In this document: piece after piece, positions 8,887-17,242 of the stretch
How positions within the stretch are numbered: position 1 is the first letter of the stretch
Layout: each line of letters begins with the position of its first letter
Assembly (NCBI RefSeq): GCF_014842975.1
Contig: NZ_JACYXK010000021.1
Location: 1-64,000, forward strand
Direction of reading: 5' to 3'
DNA: 64,000 nucleotides
From: Rhodanobacter sp. DHB23
GTDB taxonomy: Bacteria; Pseudomonadota; Gammaproteobacteria; Xanthomonadales; Rhodanobacteraceae
The notes under the pieces: model-generated
What the model saw: only the letters and a program-made list of their open reading frames with translations
Told to the model about the DNA's origin: nothing
Databases searched by the model: none
Program-made: the position numbers and the translations under genes

Positions 8887-9299
8887 AACCCGCCGAGGAG
8901 CGGCACCGCCGCTCCTGCTGTTGCTCTTGTTGTGGCTTCTGCGCGCCGGGAGCGCGCTGCTCTTCCGGGGCCCCTATGTGGCGGTGAGGCGTGGACGAAA
9001 AGGCCGCGCAGCGGGCGAGTCCATGGATGGACTCGCCTTTTCGACCGGGCAGGAGCCCGGCCGAAAAGCCCGGCCACGCCTCACGGACTCGGAGGGCAGG
9101 ATGCCCGGAGAGCGCCGCATCGGGGTGGCCTTCTCTTTTGGTTACTTTTCTCTTGGCCACGCAAGAGAAAAGTAACTCGGGCGCCGACAGGCGCACGAAA
9201 CCGCTTTGTCGCTTGCGACAACCCAGCACGAGCAAAAGCCCCTCTCCCCCAACCCCTCTCCCGCAAGCGGGAGAGGGGAGATGGCGGTGGTCCCCAGTA
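8887..9299. repeat. 413-base intergenic repeat island between MAPEG and TerC genes
   Basis: No gene. Contains a palindrome GGCGAGTCCATGGATGGACTC around 9017-9037, GGGCAGGAGCCCGGCCG-type inverted repeats (about 9045-9075), a perfect 15-base hairpin (9141-9176) and a CTCTCCC-CGCAAGCGG-GAGAGG palindrome (about 9252-9281) immediately after the 3' end of the TerC-type gene. The last could end the minus-strand transcript. Confidence 0.6.
9141..9176. repeat. Perfect 15-bp hairpin GTTACTTTTCTCTTG / CAAGAGAAAAGTAAC
   Basis: Two perfect 15-base arms with a 6-base loop (GCCACG). It is much more AT-rich than its surroundings. There is no T-run after it, so it is not a classical terminator. A TTTTGGTTACTTTTCTC-type hairpin is familiar from intergenic DNA of Xanthomonadales and some beta-proteobacteria (from memory, not searched). 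Confidence 0.7.
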
Positions 9300-10841
9300 C
9301 TAGACAGTCGCAACACGCAGGCGCTCGATGCGCGCCCCCTCCATCGCCACCACCTCGAACCGCAACCCCTCGCTGGTGAACCACTCCCCCACCGCCGGCA
9401 AGCGACCAAGCTGCTTCAGCGCATAACCGGCGAGGCTGGCGAAATCATCATCACTGCCCACGCGATGGCCAAGCAGTTGCTCCACCCGGCGCAGGTCCAG
9501 GCTGGCGTCGAGCAGCCAGACGCCATCGCTCTCGCGCACCGCCGCCGGATCGCCATCGCCAGCCTCGGAGAACTCGCCGGCGATGCTCGCCAGCACGTCG
9601 GCCGGCGTGACCAGCCCGAGCACGCTGCCGTACTCGTCCACCACCAGCGCCACCTGCAGCGGCGAGCGCCGGAATTCCTCGATCAGCCGCAGCACGCTCA
9701 GCGACTCCGGTACGGTCATCGGCTTGCGCACCACGCGCTCCACGTCGATGCGCCCATGCTCCAGCAGGCTGGCCAGCAGGTCGTGCGAGGTGGCCACGCC
9801 GACCAGCTGGTCGAGGTCGTCGCCCGCCACCGGCACCCAGTGGTGGCCGCAGCCGGTGACTTCGGCACGCAGCTTGGCGGCGTCCTCGCGCGGGTCGATC
9901 CAGCTGATCTCCGGGCGCGGCGTCATGATGGAGCGCACCGGACGGTGCGCCAGGTCGAGCACGCCCTGCACCATCGCCAGCTCGTCCTTGCCGAACACTG
10001 CGCTGCCGCTGCCGACGCCCGCGTCCGGTGCCGCCTCTTCCTCCGCGCTGCCGCTGCCCAGCAGGCGCAGTACCGCCTGCGCCGTGCGCTCGCGCAAGGT
10101 GCGCGCGCTGGCCAGCAGGCTGCGCCGGCGGTTGCGGCGCATGGTCTGGTTGAACGCCTCGATCACGATGGAGAAGCCGATCGCGGCGTACAGGTAACCC
10201 TTCGGGATGTGGAAGCCCAGGCCTTCCGCAATCAGGCTGAAGCCGATCATCAACAGGAAGGACAGGCACAGGATCACCACCGTGGGCCGCGCGTTGATGA
10301 ACGCGGTCAGCGGCTTGCTGGCCAGGATCATCAGCAGCACCGCGACCACCACGGCGATCATCATCACCGAGAGGTGGTTGGCCATGCCCACCGCGGTGAT
10401 CACCGAATCCAGCGAGAACACCAGGTCCAGCGCCACGATCTGCACCACCACCGGCCAGAAGCGCGCCTGCGCGCGGTTTTCCGCAGCGTGCCCGTCGCCG
10501 CCTTCCAGCCGCTCGTGCAGCTCCAGCGTGGCCTTGAACAGCAGGAAGCCGCCGCCCGCGAGCAGGATGATGTCGCGCCACGAGAGCGCGAGGCCGTGCC
10601 ATTCGACGATGGGCGCGGTGAGCTGCACCAGCCACGACATCGCCGCCAGCAGGGCGAGCCGCAGCACCAGCGCAACGCCGAGGCCGAGCAGCCGCGCACG
10701 GTCGCGCCGTTGCGGCGGCAGCTTGTCGGAGAGGATCGCGACGAACACGAGGTTGTCGATGCCCAGCACGATCTCCAGCACCACCAGGGTGAGGAGGCCG
10801 GCCCAGGCGGCGGGATCGATCAGCCAGTCGAATTCGAACAT
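9300..10841 (-). CDS. TerC-family integral membrane protein with CBS pair and CorC/HlyC domain
   Basis: 513 residues in three parts: a TerC/YoaE membrane domain with about seven helices (residues 1-230, with EIVLGIDNLVFVAIL and LDLVFSLDSVITAVGMA carrying the paired Asn/Asp signature), a CBS-domain pair (about 285-415, VRSIMTPRPEISWIDP ... VVDEYGSVLGLVTPADVL), and a C-terminal CorC/HlyC transporter-associated domain (about 425-513). Members are proposed to handle Mn2+ or other metal ions and the CBS pair may sense nucleotides; the substrate here is unknown. ATG 10841 (MFEFDWLIDP) matches family starts; an in-frame ATG at 10862 is the alternative, and neither has a clear ribosome site. Confidence 0.85.
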   Translation of the reverse strand: MFEFDWLIDPAAWAGLLTLVVLEIVLGIDNLVFVAILSDKLPPQRRDRARLLGLGVALVLRLALLAAMSWLVQLTAPIVEWHGLALSWRDIILLAGGGFLLFKATLELHERLEGGDGHAAENRAQARFWPVVVQIVALDLVFSLDSVITAVGMANHLSVMMIAVVVAVLLMILASKPLTAFINARPTVVILCLSFLLMIGFSLIAEGLGFHIPKGYLYAAIGFSIVIEAFNQTMRRNRRRSLLASARTLRERTAQAVLRLLGSGSAEEEAAPDAGVGSGSAVFGKDELAMVQGVLDLAHRPVRSIMTPRPEISWIDPREDAAKLRAEVTGCGHHWVPVAGDDLDQLVGVATSHDLLASLLEHGRIDVERVVRKPMTVPESLSVLRLIEEFRRSPLQVALVVDEYGSVLGLVTPADVLASIAGEFSEAGDGDPAAVRESDGVWLLDASLDLRRVEQLLGHRVGSDDDFASLAGYALKQLGRLPAVGEWFTSEGLRFEVVAMEGARIERLRVATV

Positions 10842-11010
10842 GGGTAGCGCCGGGGCCGTCATGGCGGGGAAGGCAGGCCACTATAACAAGCGGCCCCGTG
10901 CCGGACGGCGCATTGCCAATCCCCGCGCGCAGCGGCCAAGATGGCCGCACGGGACGCGGCGCCGCGCGTTCCGGCGTTTCGTCCACCAGGCGCGAGGATT
11001 TCCCCGTCCG

Positions 11011-11802
11011 ATGGATGCACCGCGCCACAGCCTGCCGCCCTCCCTCCCGCTGCGCCTGCCCGACATCGGCAACGCGCTGGGCATGATCGTGCTGTATTTC
11101 GTGCTGCAGGTGGCCATCGGCATGCTGGCGGGCCTGTTGCTGGGCGTCGTCGTGGGCATGCTTCACCACGATGCCGCGCCGGGCATCGTACAGGCCGCGA
11201 TGACCGGCGCGGACGTCAGGAGCGTGCTGGTGACGATCGTGCTGCTGGGTGACGCCGCCGTCACGCTGTGGCTGGTGCGGCGCTTCTGGCCACCACTGTG
11301 GTCGCAGGCGCAGCCGCCGGGGTTCGGCTTCACCGTGCCCGCGGCGGCCTGGTGCGCCCTTGCCGTGGCGGTGGGTCTGACCATGCCATGGATCGGCGGC
11401 AAGCTCACCGAGCTGCTCGCGCATGGCGCCGACGTGCCGCAGGACGTGAAGCAACTGGGCGGCGAGGCCGGCCTCGGCTTCCGTTTCGTGCTGACACTGG
11501 TGGTGGCCAGCGTCGGCCCGCTGGTGGAGGAACTGCTGTTCCGCGGCGTGCTGCTCTCCGCCCTGCTGCGCCGCATGCGCGCCGGCTGGGCGGCGCTGGC
11601 CAGCGGCGTGCTGTTCGCGCTGGTGCACCTGCCCGACCTGCACTGGCTGTGGTACGCGCTGCCCAACCTCGCGCTGCTGGGCGTGGCGCTGGCGTGGCTG
11701 CGGCTGCGCTCGGGTTCGCTATGGCCCTCGGTGATCGCCCACGGCTGCAACAACCTGCTGGCGATGGCCGTGCTGTTCGCGTCGCTGCATCATCCGGGGT
11801 AG
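11011..11802 (+). CDS. CPBP-family intramembrane metalloprotease (Rce1/CAAX-protease-like)
   Basis: 263 residues with about seven to eight hydrophobic helices. The CPBP signature is complete: motif 1 [14 protein letters not shown] (Glu173-Glu174), motif 2 [11 protein letters not shown] (Phe and His) and motif 3 [11 protein letters not shown]. Bacterial members include bacteriocin self-immunity and maturation proteases, but nothing nearby points to a bacteriocin, so the function is open. The start at 11011 lies about 14 bases after GAGGA. Its 3' end overlaps the 3' end of convergent maf by 13 bases (11790-11802). Confidence 0.85.
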   Translation: MDAPRHSLPPSLPLRLPDIGNALGMIVLYFVLQVAIGMLAGLLLGVVVGMLHHDAAPGIVQAAMTGADVRSVLVTIVLLGDAAVTLWLVRRFWPPLWSQAQPPGFGFTVPAAAWCALAVAVGLTMPWIGGKLTELLAHGADVPQDVKQLGGEAGLGFRFVLTLVVASVGPLVEELLFRGVLLSALLRRMRAGWAALASGVLFALVHLPDLHWLWYALPNLALLGVALAWLRLRSGSLWPSVIAHGCNNLLAMAVLFASLHHPG

Positions 11803-12374
11803 ATCGCCGCCGCGCGCAGCAACTGCGCGGTCTCGAACAGCGGCAGGCCCATCACGCCCGAGTAGCTTCCCTCCAGGTGCTCCACCAGGGTCGCGCCACG
11901 CCCCTGGATGGCATAGGCACCGGCCTTGCCGAAGGATTCGCCGGTGGCGACATAGGCGGCGATGGCGGCATCGTCCAGTTTCGCGAAACGCACGCGCGAC
12001 ACGCAGCAGGCACTGCGTTCGCCGTGCGCATCGACCAGCCACACGGCGGAGACCACCGCGTGCGTGCGGCCGGAAAGGCGGCGCAGCATCGCCGCCGCAT
12101 CCTGCGCGTCGCGCGGCTTGCCGAACACTTCGTCGTCCAGCACCACCTCGGTATCCGCGCCAAGCACCACGGCATCGGACACGCCCGCGAGCGCGGCCAG
12201 CCCGGCGCGCGCCTTGTCGCGGGCGACGCGGTTCACGTACTCGCGCGGCGACTCCTGCGCGGCGCGCAGCTCGGGCACGTCCACGTCGACCACGCGGAAA
12301 TCGACGCCGAGCTGCGCCAGCAATTCGCGGCGGCGCGGCGACTGCGAGGCGAGATGGAGCAGGGACCTCCTCAT
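11790..12374 (-). CDS. maf: Maf nucleotide pyrophosphatase (house-cleaning, septum-associated)
   Basis: Hydrolyses non-canonical or modified nucleoside triphosphates. 194 residues with the Maf signature at the N-terminus ([18 protein letters not shown]), the catalytic Asp region ([19 protein letters not shown]) and the substrate loop [30 protein letters not shown]. That loop resembles dTTP/UTP-type (YhdE-like) Maf. Its ATG overlaps the stop of the upstream lipoprotein gene (ATGA, 12371-12374), indicating translational coupling. In related genomes maf closes the leuS-to-maf series; here three extra genes separate it from rlmH. Confidence 0.93.
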   Translation of the reverse strand: MRRSLLHLASQSPRRRELLAQLGVDFRVVDVDVPELRAAQESPREYVNRVARDKARAGLAALAGVSDAVVLGADTEVVLDDEVFGKPRDAQDAAAMLRRLSGRTHAVVSAVWLVDAHGERSACCVSRVRFAKLDDAAIAAYVATGESFGKAGAYAIQGRGATLVEHLEGSYSGVMGLPLFETAQLLRAAAIYPG

Positions 12375-12916
12375 CGTGCGCCTTGCAGCGGGAGCGGCGC
12401 CTCTGCGGCTGCCTTGAGGTTCTTCAGCATCTGGTCTTCGCTGGCCTGGAGGTCCGACGACGAATAGAACCACGAAAGCAGCGGGCCATCCATGGATTCC
12501 ATGCTTTCCACCCGCGTATGGCCGGGATCGGGCGCGGACAACCTCAGCACGTGGACGGCCCTGGCAAGCGATGCCTTGCCCGTCCATGCCACGGTCCGGT
12601 CCGGAACGAACAGGACGACACGGGAACGTATCGTCGTGCCTCCGGCATTCCACTCGAACGGGATGCCGTTGCCCAGGGCGCCGCCAACGGTCACGTGACT
12701 TACGCCCTGCAACCACCGCGGCCAGTTAGCCGCATCAACCAGGATGTTCCAGACCCGCCCGGGCGGCGCATCGATGACGATGCCGGACGATGCCTTCACC
12801 GGCGCGTCCTGCTGGATTTCGCCGCGGCCACCCAGTACGGCCAGCGCGTCATCGGACGGCCCGCACGCCGCGAGCAGGCAGCACGCCAGCACCGCGAGAA
12901 AAATCCTGCCATTCAT
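12371..12916 (-). CDS. SRPBCC/START-like domain lipoprotein
   Basis: 181 residues. The N-terminus [19 protein letters not shown] is a lipoprotein signal with lipobox LLAAC, so the protein should be anchored to a membrane from the periplasmic side. The remaining part ([26 protein letters not shown] ...) is the start of a polyketide-cyclase/START-like SRPBCC fold, which binds hydrophobic ligands. The stop overlaps the maf start by ATGA. A secreted, lipid-anchored SRPBCC protein is less common than the cytoplasmic forms. The ligand is unknown. Confidence 0.75.
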   Translation of the reverse strand: MNGRIFLAVLACCLLAACGPSDDALAVLGGRGEIQQDAPVKASSGIVIDAPPGRVWNILVDAANWPRWLQGVSHVTVGGALGNGIPFEWNAGGTTIRSRVVLFVPDRTVAWTGKASLARAVHVLRLSAPDPGHTRVESMESMDGPLLSWFYSSSDLQASEDQMLKNLKAAAEAPLPLQGAR

Positions 12917-12996
12917 CCGTTGGTCCTTGGCAACATTGACGTGACCCGTTAATGCCCGTGCCGTGCAACGCACGTTTGCATGTCCAGCAGGCAACC

Positions 12997-13446
12997 CTAC
13001 AGGGTCAACCCGTATTCGCGGAACTGCAGGTCGCGCTGCCAGCCCAGCGACTCGTACAGCGCCTGCGCCGGCAGGTTGTCGTGCGCAGTGGAGAGCGACA
13101 GGCTGGCCGCGCCCAGCTTCTTCGCATGCGTCGCCGCCGCTTCGAGCAGGGCCTTCGCCACGCCCTGCCGCCGCGCGTGCGCGGCCACGAACAGGTCGTT
13201 GAGCAGCCAGGTACGCACCATGCGCACCGAGGAAAACAGCGGATACAGCTGGGTGAAGCCCAGCGCGGTGCCATGCCCGTCGCGCGCCAGCAGGATCTGC
13301 GATTCGTTCAGGCGCAGGCGCGCGGTGAGGAATTCGCGCGCACCATGTTCGTCGGACGGCTTGCCGTAGAACTGGCGATAGCCGTCGAACAGTGGCACCA
13401 GCGCATCGAGGTCGTGGAGGGCAGCCGGGCGGACAAAGAGGGTCAT
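12997..13446 (-). CDS. GNAT-family N-acetyltransferase
   Basis: 149 residues. The acetyl-CoA-binding motif A is visible as LFVAAHARRQGVAKALLEAA (about residues 85-104), followed by LSTAHDNLPAQALYESLGWQRD, the usual C-terminal strand of the fold. The acceptor substrate cannot be read from the sequence. It lies 80 bases upstream of the START-like lipoprotein on the same strand, and 31 bases downstream of the HXXEE gene, so cotranscription is plausible. Confidence 0.85.
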   Translation of the reverse strand: MTLFVRPAALHDLDALVPLFDGYRQFYGKPSDEHGAREFLTARLRLNESQILLARDGHGTALGFTQLYPLFSSVRMVRTWLLNDLFVAAHARRQGVAKALLEAAATHAKKLGAASLSLSTAHDNLPAQALYESLGWQRDLQFREYGLTL

Positions 13447-13477
13447 GGCGGTTTCGCAGTGAAGACGACGACTGAGC

Positions 13478-13996
13478 CTAGCGCATGCCGCTCCGGGAGG
13501 AACGCCCGCCCGGCGCGGCCACCCACCGCTGGCCCAGCCAAAGCAGCGACGCGCCGAAGACGGCGATGCCCAATACCGTCAACGGACCGGATACGGCGAA
13601 CACGGATGGCTCGACCCGATGTTCGGCAAGCGACCGATACACGAGCCAGCCGCCCAACGGCAGGTTGAACAACAAGGCCGTGGCCGTGCCGGGCGCATAC
13701 GCACGCAATGCCACCGTCGCGGCGAGATGCGGCAGGAAAACATTCAGGACCATGGCCGCGGCATAGCCCGCGATGAGATACGCGCCAACGCTGTGCGCTC
13801 CGCCAACGCCGGCGAGCCACGCGGCGAGCAGCGCAGCAAGCGACAAGACCGCGGCGGCAAACCGGAACGGACCTGCGTCCACGGCCGCCCAACGGAACCT
13901 CGGGCGTCCTGGCCATGACGGCAGCAGCCACGCTTCCTCCGCGTTGTGCGCCACCACTCCGAGCGCAAACAGCCAGCCGAGCAGCGGCAGCGACAT
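13478..13996 (-). CDS. HXXEE-domain membrane protein
   Basis: 172 residues with about five membrane helices. The HxxEE signature is near the N-terminus (VVAHNAEEAWLLPSW, residues about 15-29), matching the family of small integral proteins named for this motif. The function of the family is unknown; the conserved His/Glu/Glu could bind a metal. Only seven bases separate its start from the end of rlmH, so it is probably in the same transcript. Confidence 0.75.
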   Translation of the reverse strand: MSLPLLGWLFALGVVAHNAEEAWLLPSWPGRPRFRWAAVDAGPFRFAAAVLSLAALLAAWLAGVGGAHSVGAYLIAGYAAAMVLNVFLPHLAATVALRAYAPGTATALLFNLPLGGWLVYRSLAEHRVEPSVFAVSGPLTVLGIAVFGASLLWLGQRWVAAPGGRSSRSGMR

Positions 13997-14003
13997 GGGC
14001 GGA

Positions 14004-14474
14004 CTAGGCCCGATGATAGGGGTGCCCCGCCACGATGGTCGTGGCGCGGTACAACTGTTCGGCCAGTACCAGCCGCACCAGCATGTGCGGCAGGGTCAGC
14101 GGACCCAGCGACCAGCGCTGGTCGGCGCGCGCCAGCACCGCGGGGGCGTGGCCGTCGGGGCCGCCGATCAGGAAGGCCAGGTCGCGCCCGGCCATGCGCC
14201 ACGCCGTGAGTTGCGCGGCCAGGTCTTCGCTGGACCAGGTCTTGCCGCGGCCGTCCAGTGCGACGACGTGGCAATCACGCGGCAGCGCGGCGAGGATCGC
14301 GTCGCCTTCGTCCAGTATCGCCTTCGCATCGTCGCGGCCCTTGCCGCGTGTGCCGGGCTTCAGTTCGACCAGCTCAAGCGGCAGCTCGTGCGAGAGGCGC
14401 TTGCGATATTCGGCGAAGCCTTCCGCCACCCAGGCGGGCATGCGTTCCCCAACAGCGATCAAGCGCGTGCGCAT
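14004..14474 (-). CDS. rlmH: 23S rRNA (pseudouridine1915-N3)-methyltransferase RlmH
   Basis: SPOUT-class methyltransferase that methylates pseudouridine 1915 in helix 69 of 23S rRNA on assembled 70S ribosomes. The 156-residue length is exact for the family. The knotted SAM site is visible in FLIGGPDGHAPAVLARADQRWSLGPLTLPHMLVRLVLAEQLYRA. It forms the conserved neighbour pair rsfS-rlmH, here separated from rsfS by a 427-base repeat island. Confidence 0.97.
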   Translation of the reverse strand: MRTRLIAVGERMPAWVAEGFAEYRKRLSHELPLELVELKPGTRGKGRDDAKAILDEGDAILAALPRDCHVVALDGRGKTWSSEDLAAQLTAWRMAGRDLAFLIGGPDGHAPAVLARADQRWSLGPLTLPHMLVRLVLAEQLYRATTIVAGHPYHRA

Positions 14475-14901
14475 GATCGCTGTTCAACGATAAAAGCCGG
14501 CGCGCGGCGCCCGCGTTCGCCTCCTCTCCCCACCGGGGAGAGGATTGAGGAGAGGGGTCGGGGCTGGCGGGGAACACCATCGAAGCGCTTGTCCGCTTCG
14601 TGGAAAGGGCTTCGCAAGATTGGCCCCTCTCCCCGCCCCTCTCCCCGGAGGGGAGAGGGAGAAAAGGCCGGCCCGCGTTCGCTTCCTCTCCCCTCCGGGG
14701 AGAGGATTGAGGAGAGGGGTCGGGGCTCGTGGGGAAAACCATCGAAGCGCCTGTCCGCTTCGTGGGAGAGGCATCGCAGGATGCGTCCCTCACCCCGGCC
14801 CGCTCCCTGGAAGGGAGAGGGAGAAAAGCTGCACCCTTCTCGCCAACGGAAGGGAGAAAAGCTGCGTCCCCTCCGCAAGGGAGTGGAAGGGAGGCGAAGA
14901 T
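14475..14901. repeat. 427-base repeat island between rsfS and rlmH
   Basis: No gene. It is almost entirely CTCTCCCC/GGGGAGAG units: palindromes at about 14518-14535, 14642-14660 and 14685-14705, and two related units (about 14533-14610 and 14707-14780), each containing GAGAGGGGTCGGGGCT, AAxACCATCGAAGCGC and TGTCCGCTTCGTGG. The duplication points to local amplification. It splits two genes that are normally adjacent or overlapping. Confidence 0.7.
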
Positions 14902-15288
14902 TCACCCCACGCTCGCCGCATCGGCATCCGGCTCGCGGTCGCCCACCGTCCACAGCCGCTCCAGGCCGTAGAACTCGCGGATGCGCGGCAGCATCACGTG
15001 GACGATCACGTCGCCCAGGTCCACCAGCACCCATTCGGCCTCCTGCTCGCCTTCCACGCCCAGCGGCATCACGCCGGCCTTCTTGGCGAACTTCACCACT
15101 TCGTCGGCGATGGACTTGACGTGGCGCGCGGAGGTACCGGAGGCGATCACCAGCAGGTCGGCGATGGAGGTCTTGCCGCGCACGTCGATCTCGCGGACGT
15201 CCTTGGCCTTCAGTTCTTCCAGCGCAGCAATGACGGTCTTGCGCAGCTCGGCCGTGGAGTCGGTCTTGGTCTTGCGGTTGGTGCTCAA
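14902..15288 (-). CDS. rsfS: Ribosome silencing factor RsfS (RsfA/Iojap)
   Basis: Binds uL14 on the 50S subunit and blocks joining with 30S when nutrients are scarce. 128 residues. The Iojap/DUF143 core runs from about residue 14 to 115 (VIAALEELKAKDVREIDVRGKTSIADLLVIASGTSARHVKSIADEV ... EWVLVDLGDVIVHVMLPRIREFYGLERLW). The N-terminal 12 residues are lysine/threonine-rich and variable. In related bacteria nadD directly precedes it; here about 6.5 kb of other genes lie between. Confidence 0.97.
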   Translation of the reverse strand: MSTNRKTKTDSTAELRKTVIAALEELKAKDVREIDVRGKTSIADLLVIASGTSARHVKSIADEVVKFAKKAGVMPLGVEGEQEAEWVLVDLGDVIVHVMLPRIREFYGLERLWTVGDREPDADAASVG

Positions 15289-15363
15289 GAGGGGGTGCCT
15301 CGATGCGGAATCACGCGCCCGTGCGGCGCGGCGGCAGTATAACGCCCGCCGCTCGCACCGACG

Positions 15364-16449
15364 TCAATGCGGGGCCAGCGTGCGCCGCGCCAGACGGTAT
15401 TCGTGCATCAGCCGCGCCACCAGTTCGGTGGCGGGTTGCGGGCGTACCAGGGAGGCCGCCTGGCCGCACCATTCGGAAAGCAGGTCGGCGCGGCCGGTCG
15501 CCGCGGCCGCGCGCCGCAAGGGTGCGGTGAGCGCGTTGAGCACGGGATAGGCCGGCAGTTCGCCGGCCGCTTCCTCCATCGCCTCCACGTAGCGGTTGCG
15601 CAGGCCGCGCGCGGCGCGGCCGGAGAAGCTGCGGATGGTGGCGATGCGATGGTCTTCCGCCGTCGCCAGGTCGCGCTTCCACGCTTCCGCCGCGATGGAT
15701 TCGGGACAGGCGAGGAAGGCCGTGCCCAACTGGCTGCCCGCCGCCCCCAGCACTTCGGCGGCGACCATGCCGGCGCCGTCCATGATGCCGCCGGCGGCGA
15801 TCACCGGCACGTCGCGGCCGCACTCCGCGACGGCGCGCACCGCCAGCGGGATCAGCGCGAACAGGCCGACCAGCGGCGTCTCGCCCGCTTGCAGGAAACC
15901 GCCGCGATGGCCGCCCGCCTCGGCGCCCTGCACGCATACCGCATCGGCGCCACGCTCGGCCCAGGCACACGCCTCCGCCGCCGTTGTGGCGGTGCCGATC
16001 ACATAGATGTCGCGGCGTTTGAGTTCCTGCATCTGCGCCGGCGTCGGCAGGTCGAACGCGAAGCTGGCCACGACGGGCCGCGCCTCGCACAGCGCGGCGA
16101 ACTGTTCGGAGAAGCGCGGCGCCCAGCGCGTCGGCAGGCTGGTGCGCACGTCGAGTCCCTCGCGCTCCATCAGCGCGTCCAGACGCGCGCGGGCGCGCGC
16201 CACGGCGGCCATGTCCGGCACGAAGTCGTCGGGCAGCACGAACAGGTTCAACGCGAACGGGCGCCCGGTGAGCGCGCGCACCTGCGCGGCCTGGTCGAGG
16301 ATGACCTGCGGCCCGGCATAGCCCACGCCCAGCGAGCCCAGACCGCCGGCCTCCGAGACCGCCGCGGCCAAGGCCGGCGTGCTCGCGCCGGCCATCGGCG
16401 CCTGGATCAGCGGGTGTTCGATGCCGAGCTGCTGTGCGAGAGGGGCCAT
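15364..16449 (-). CDS. Nitronate monooxygenase (2-nitropropane dioxygenase-like flavoprotein)
   Basis: FMN enzyme oxidising alkyl nitronates such as propionate-3-nitronate. 361 residues in a TIM barrel. The N-terminal motif HPLIQAPMAGASTPALAAAVSEAGGLGSLG, the central VCVQGAEAGGHRGG loop and the phosphate-binding VPVIAAGGIMDGAGM ... GAAGSQLGTAFLACPES are diagnostic of class I nitronate monooxygenases. It detoxifies reactive carbanions, which fits the stress genes beside it. However, no SigF-type promoter precedes it, so it is probably not in that regulon. Substrate range is inferred from the family. Confidence 0.88.
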   Translation of the reverse strand: MAPLAQQLGIEHPLIQAPMAGASTPALAAAVSEAGGLGSLGVGYAGPQVILDQAAQVRALTGRPFALNLFVLPDDFVPDMAAVARARARLDALMEREGLDVRTSLPTRWAPRFSEQFAALCEARPVVASFAFDLPTPAQMQELKRRDIYVIGTATTAAEACAWAERGADAVCVQGAEAGGHRGGFLQAGETPLVGLFALIPLAVRAVAECGRDVPVIAAGGIMDGAGMVAAEVLGAAGSQLGTAFLACPESIAAEAWKRDLATAEDHRIATIRSFSGRAARGLRNRYVEAMEEAAGELPAYPVLNALTAPLRRAAAATGRADLLSEWCGQAASLVRPQPATELVARLMHEYRLARRTLAPH

Positions 16450-16552
16450 GCGCGGGATCCGTTGCGAGGAGTCGCGCGATTATCCGCCTGCTTCGCCCGC
16501 ACGGCGTGAAACCCGGCATGGCGGGTGGCTGGCCCGCCATGCCGCCGGCGCA

Positions 16553-16888
16553 TCAGCCGCCGCTGCTCATGGCGTCGCCGGCAGCCGGCTTCATCTTCAT
16601 CGCGTCGTCCTTCTTCATCGCGTCGTCCTTCTTCATCGTGTCGTCCTTCTTCATCGTGTCGTCGGACTTCATCGCCTTGGATTTCATCGCGCCGGACTTC
16701 ATCGCGTCCTTCTTCATCATGCCGTCCTTGTGCATGGAGCCCTTCATCGCATCCTTGGATTGCATCGCGTCGTGCGACATCGCCGTGCCTGAGCTGGCGG
16801 GCATGGCGTCCTGCGCGAAGGCGGGCGCGATGGCGAAGGCGCCGACGGCAACGGAAAGCGCGAGGGCGGCAAGCGTGCGTGTGTTCAT
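16553..16888 (-). CDS. Pentapeptide MXKDX-repeat secreted protein
   Basis: 111 residues. A Sec signal peptide (residues 1-25, cut after AFA) precedes a low-complexity body of repeated Met-x-Lys-Asp-x units (DAMKG, DGMMK, DTMKK, DDAMK), ending in AGDAMSSGG. The protein is rich in Met, Lys and Asp and has no cysteine. Proteins of this type are annotated only by their repeat. Periplasmic Met/Asp-rich chains are plausible metal binders or sacrificial methionine oxidant sinks (inference). A perfect SigF-type promoter (GTAACC-N16-CGAA) ends 59 bases upstream of the ATG, linking it to the adjacent sigF-nrsF operon. The ribosome site is AAGGA. Confidence 0.8.
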   Translation of the reverse strand: MNTRTLAALALSVAVGAFAIAPAFAQDAMPASSGTAMSHDAMQSKDAMKGSMHKDGMMKKDAMKSGAMKSKAMKSDDTMKKDDTMKKDDAMKKDDAMKMKPAAGDAMSSGG

Positions 16889-16976
16889 GGGTGGATCCTT
16901 GAGTGAGGAAAGGGACGGAAGCGGCCGCGCCACCTCCACCCCCTCCTTCGCCACGGATACGTGAACGGTTACATCA
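16889..16976. other. 5' region of MXKDX gene up to the MITE
   Basis: Leader and promoter of the MXKDX gene. The SigF-type promoter occupies 16947-16972. Its -35 element ends only four bases before the MITE (TCA target duplication 16974-16976). The insertion therefore spared the promoter but replaced everything upstream of it. Confidence 0.6.
16947..16972 (-). promoter_or_regulatory. SigF-type ECF promoter for MXKDX gene (GTAACC-N16-CGAA)
   Basis: On the minus strand GTAACC (16972-16967), 16 bases, then CGAA (16950-16947). This is exactly the motif I recall for the Caulobacter crescentus SigF/NrsF system. Two more copies with identical spacing lie in front of sigF and dipZ, 1.6 kb away. Confidence 0.75.
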
Positions 16977-17242
16977 GAGCCTGTTCATGATCTCCAAGCG
17001 CCCCGCACCGGGAGCTGTTTGCGCGCAGGGCAAGGAAGAGCGAAGGAGCGGACGTCCGTCCACGACTGAGTGATGACGCCGGCATGCGGGCAAACAGACC
17101 CGGCCCCATGGGTTGCCATCGAGTGGCCGCCATGCGGCAGCGCGCGGCTTGACCTGACAGCCAGTCAGGCGCTGCGCCACGCGCCACCACCTGACGACCA
17201 CTCGATGACAACGCGGGGCACTTGGAGATCGTGAACAGGCTC
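16977..17242. mobile_element. 266-bp MITE with 22-bp terminal inverted repeats, TCA target duplication
   Basis: The outer 22 bases of each end are inverted copies with a single mismatch (GAGCCTGTTCAxGATCTCCA...). The element is flanked on both sides by TCA (16974-16976 and 17243-17245), a three-base target duplication of TNA form. There is no transposase gene inside; the interior is anonymous GC-rich sequence. TIRs starting GAGCC with a 3-bp TNA duplication resemble the IS1031 group of the IS5 family (from memory). The right-hand TCA is also the nrsF stop codon (TGA on the minus strand), so the gene end was preserved. A possible second end is seen at 35999-36015. Confidence 0.85.

Noticed and set aside
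10865-10890. TATAGT at about 10878 as a -10 box for the TerC/CBS gene
   Set aside because: No -35 at an acceptable distance was found (the nearest TTGGCA is 28 bases away).
14475-14901. Possible CRISPR or tandem-repeat array between rlmH and rsfS
   Set aside because: Repeat units are irregular purine/pyrimidine palindromes without constant repeat length or unique spacers, and no cas genes are present.
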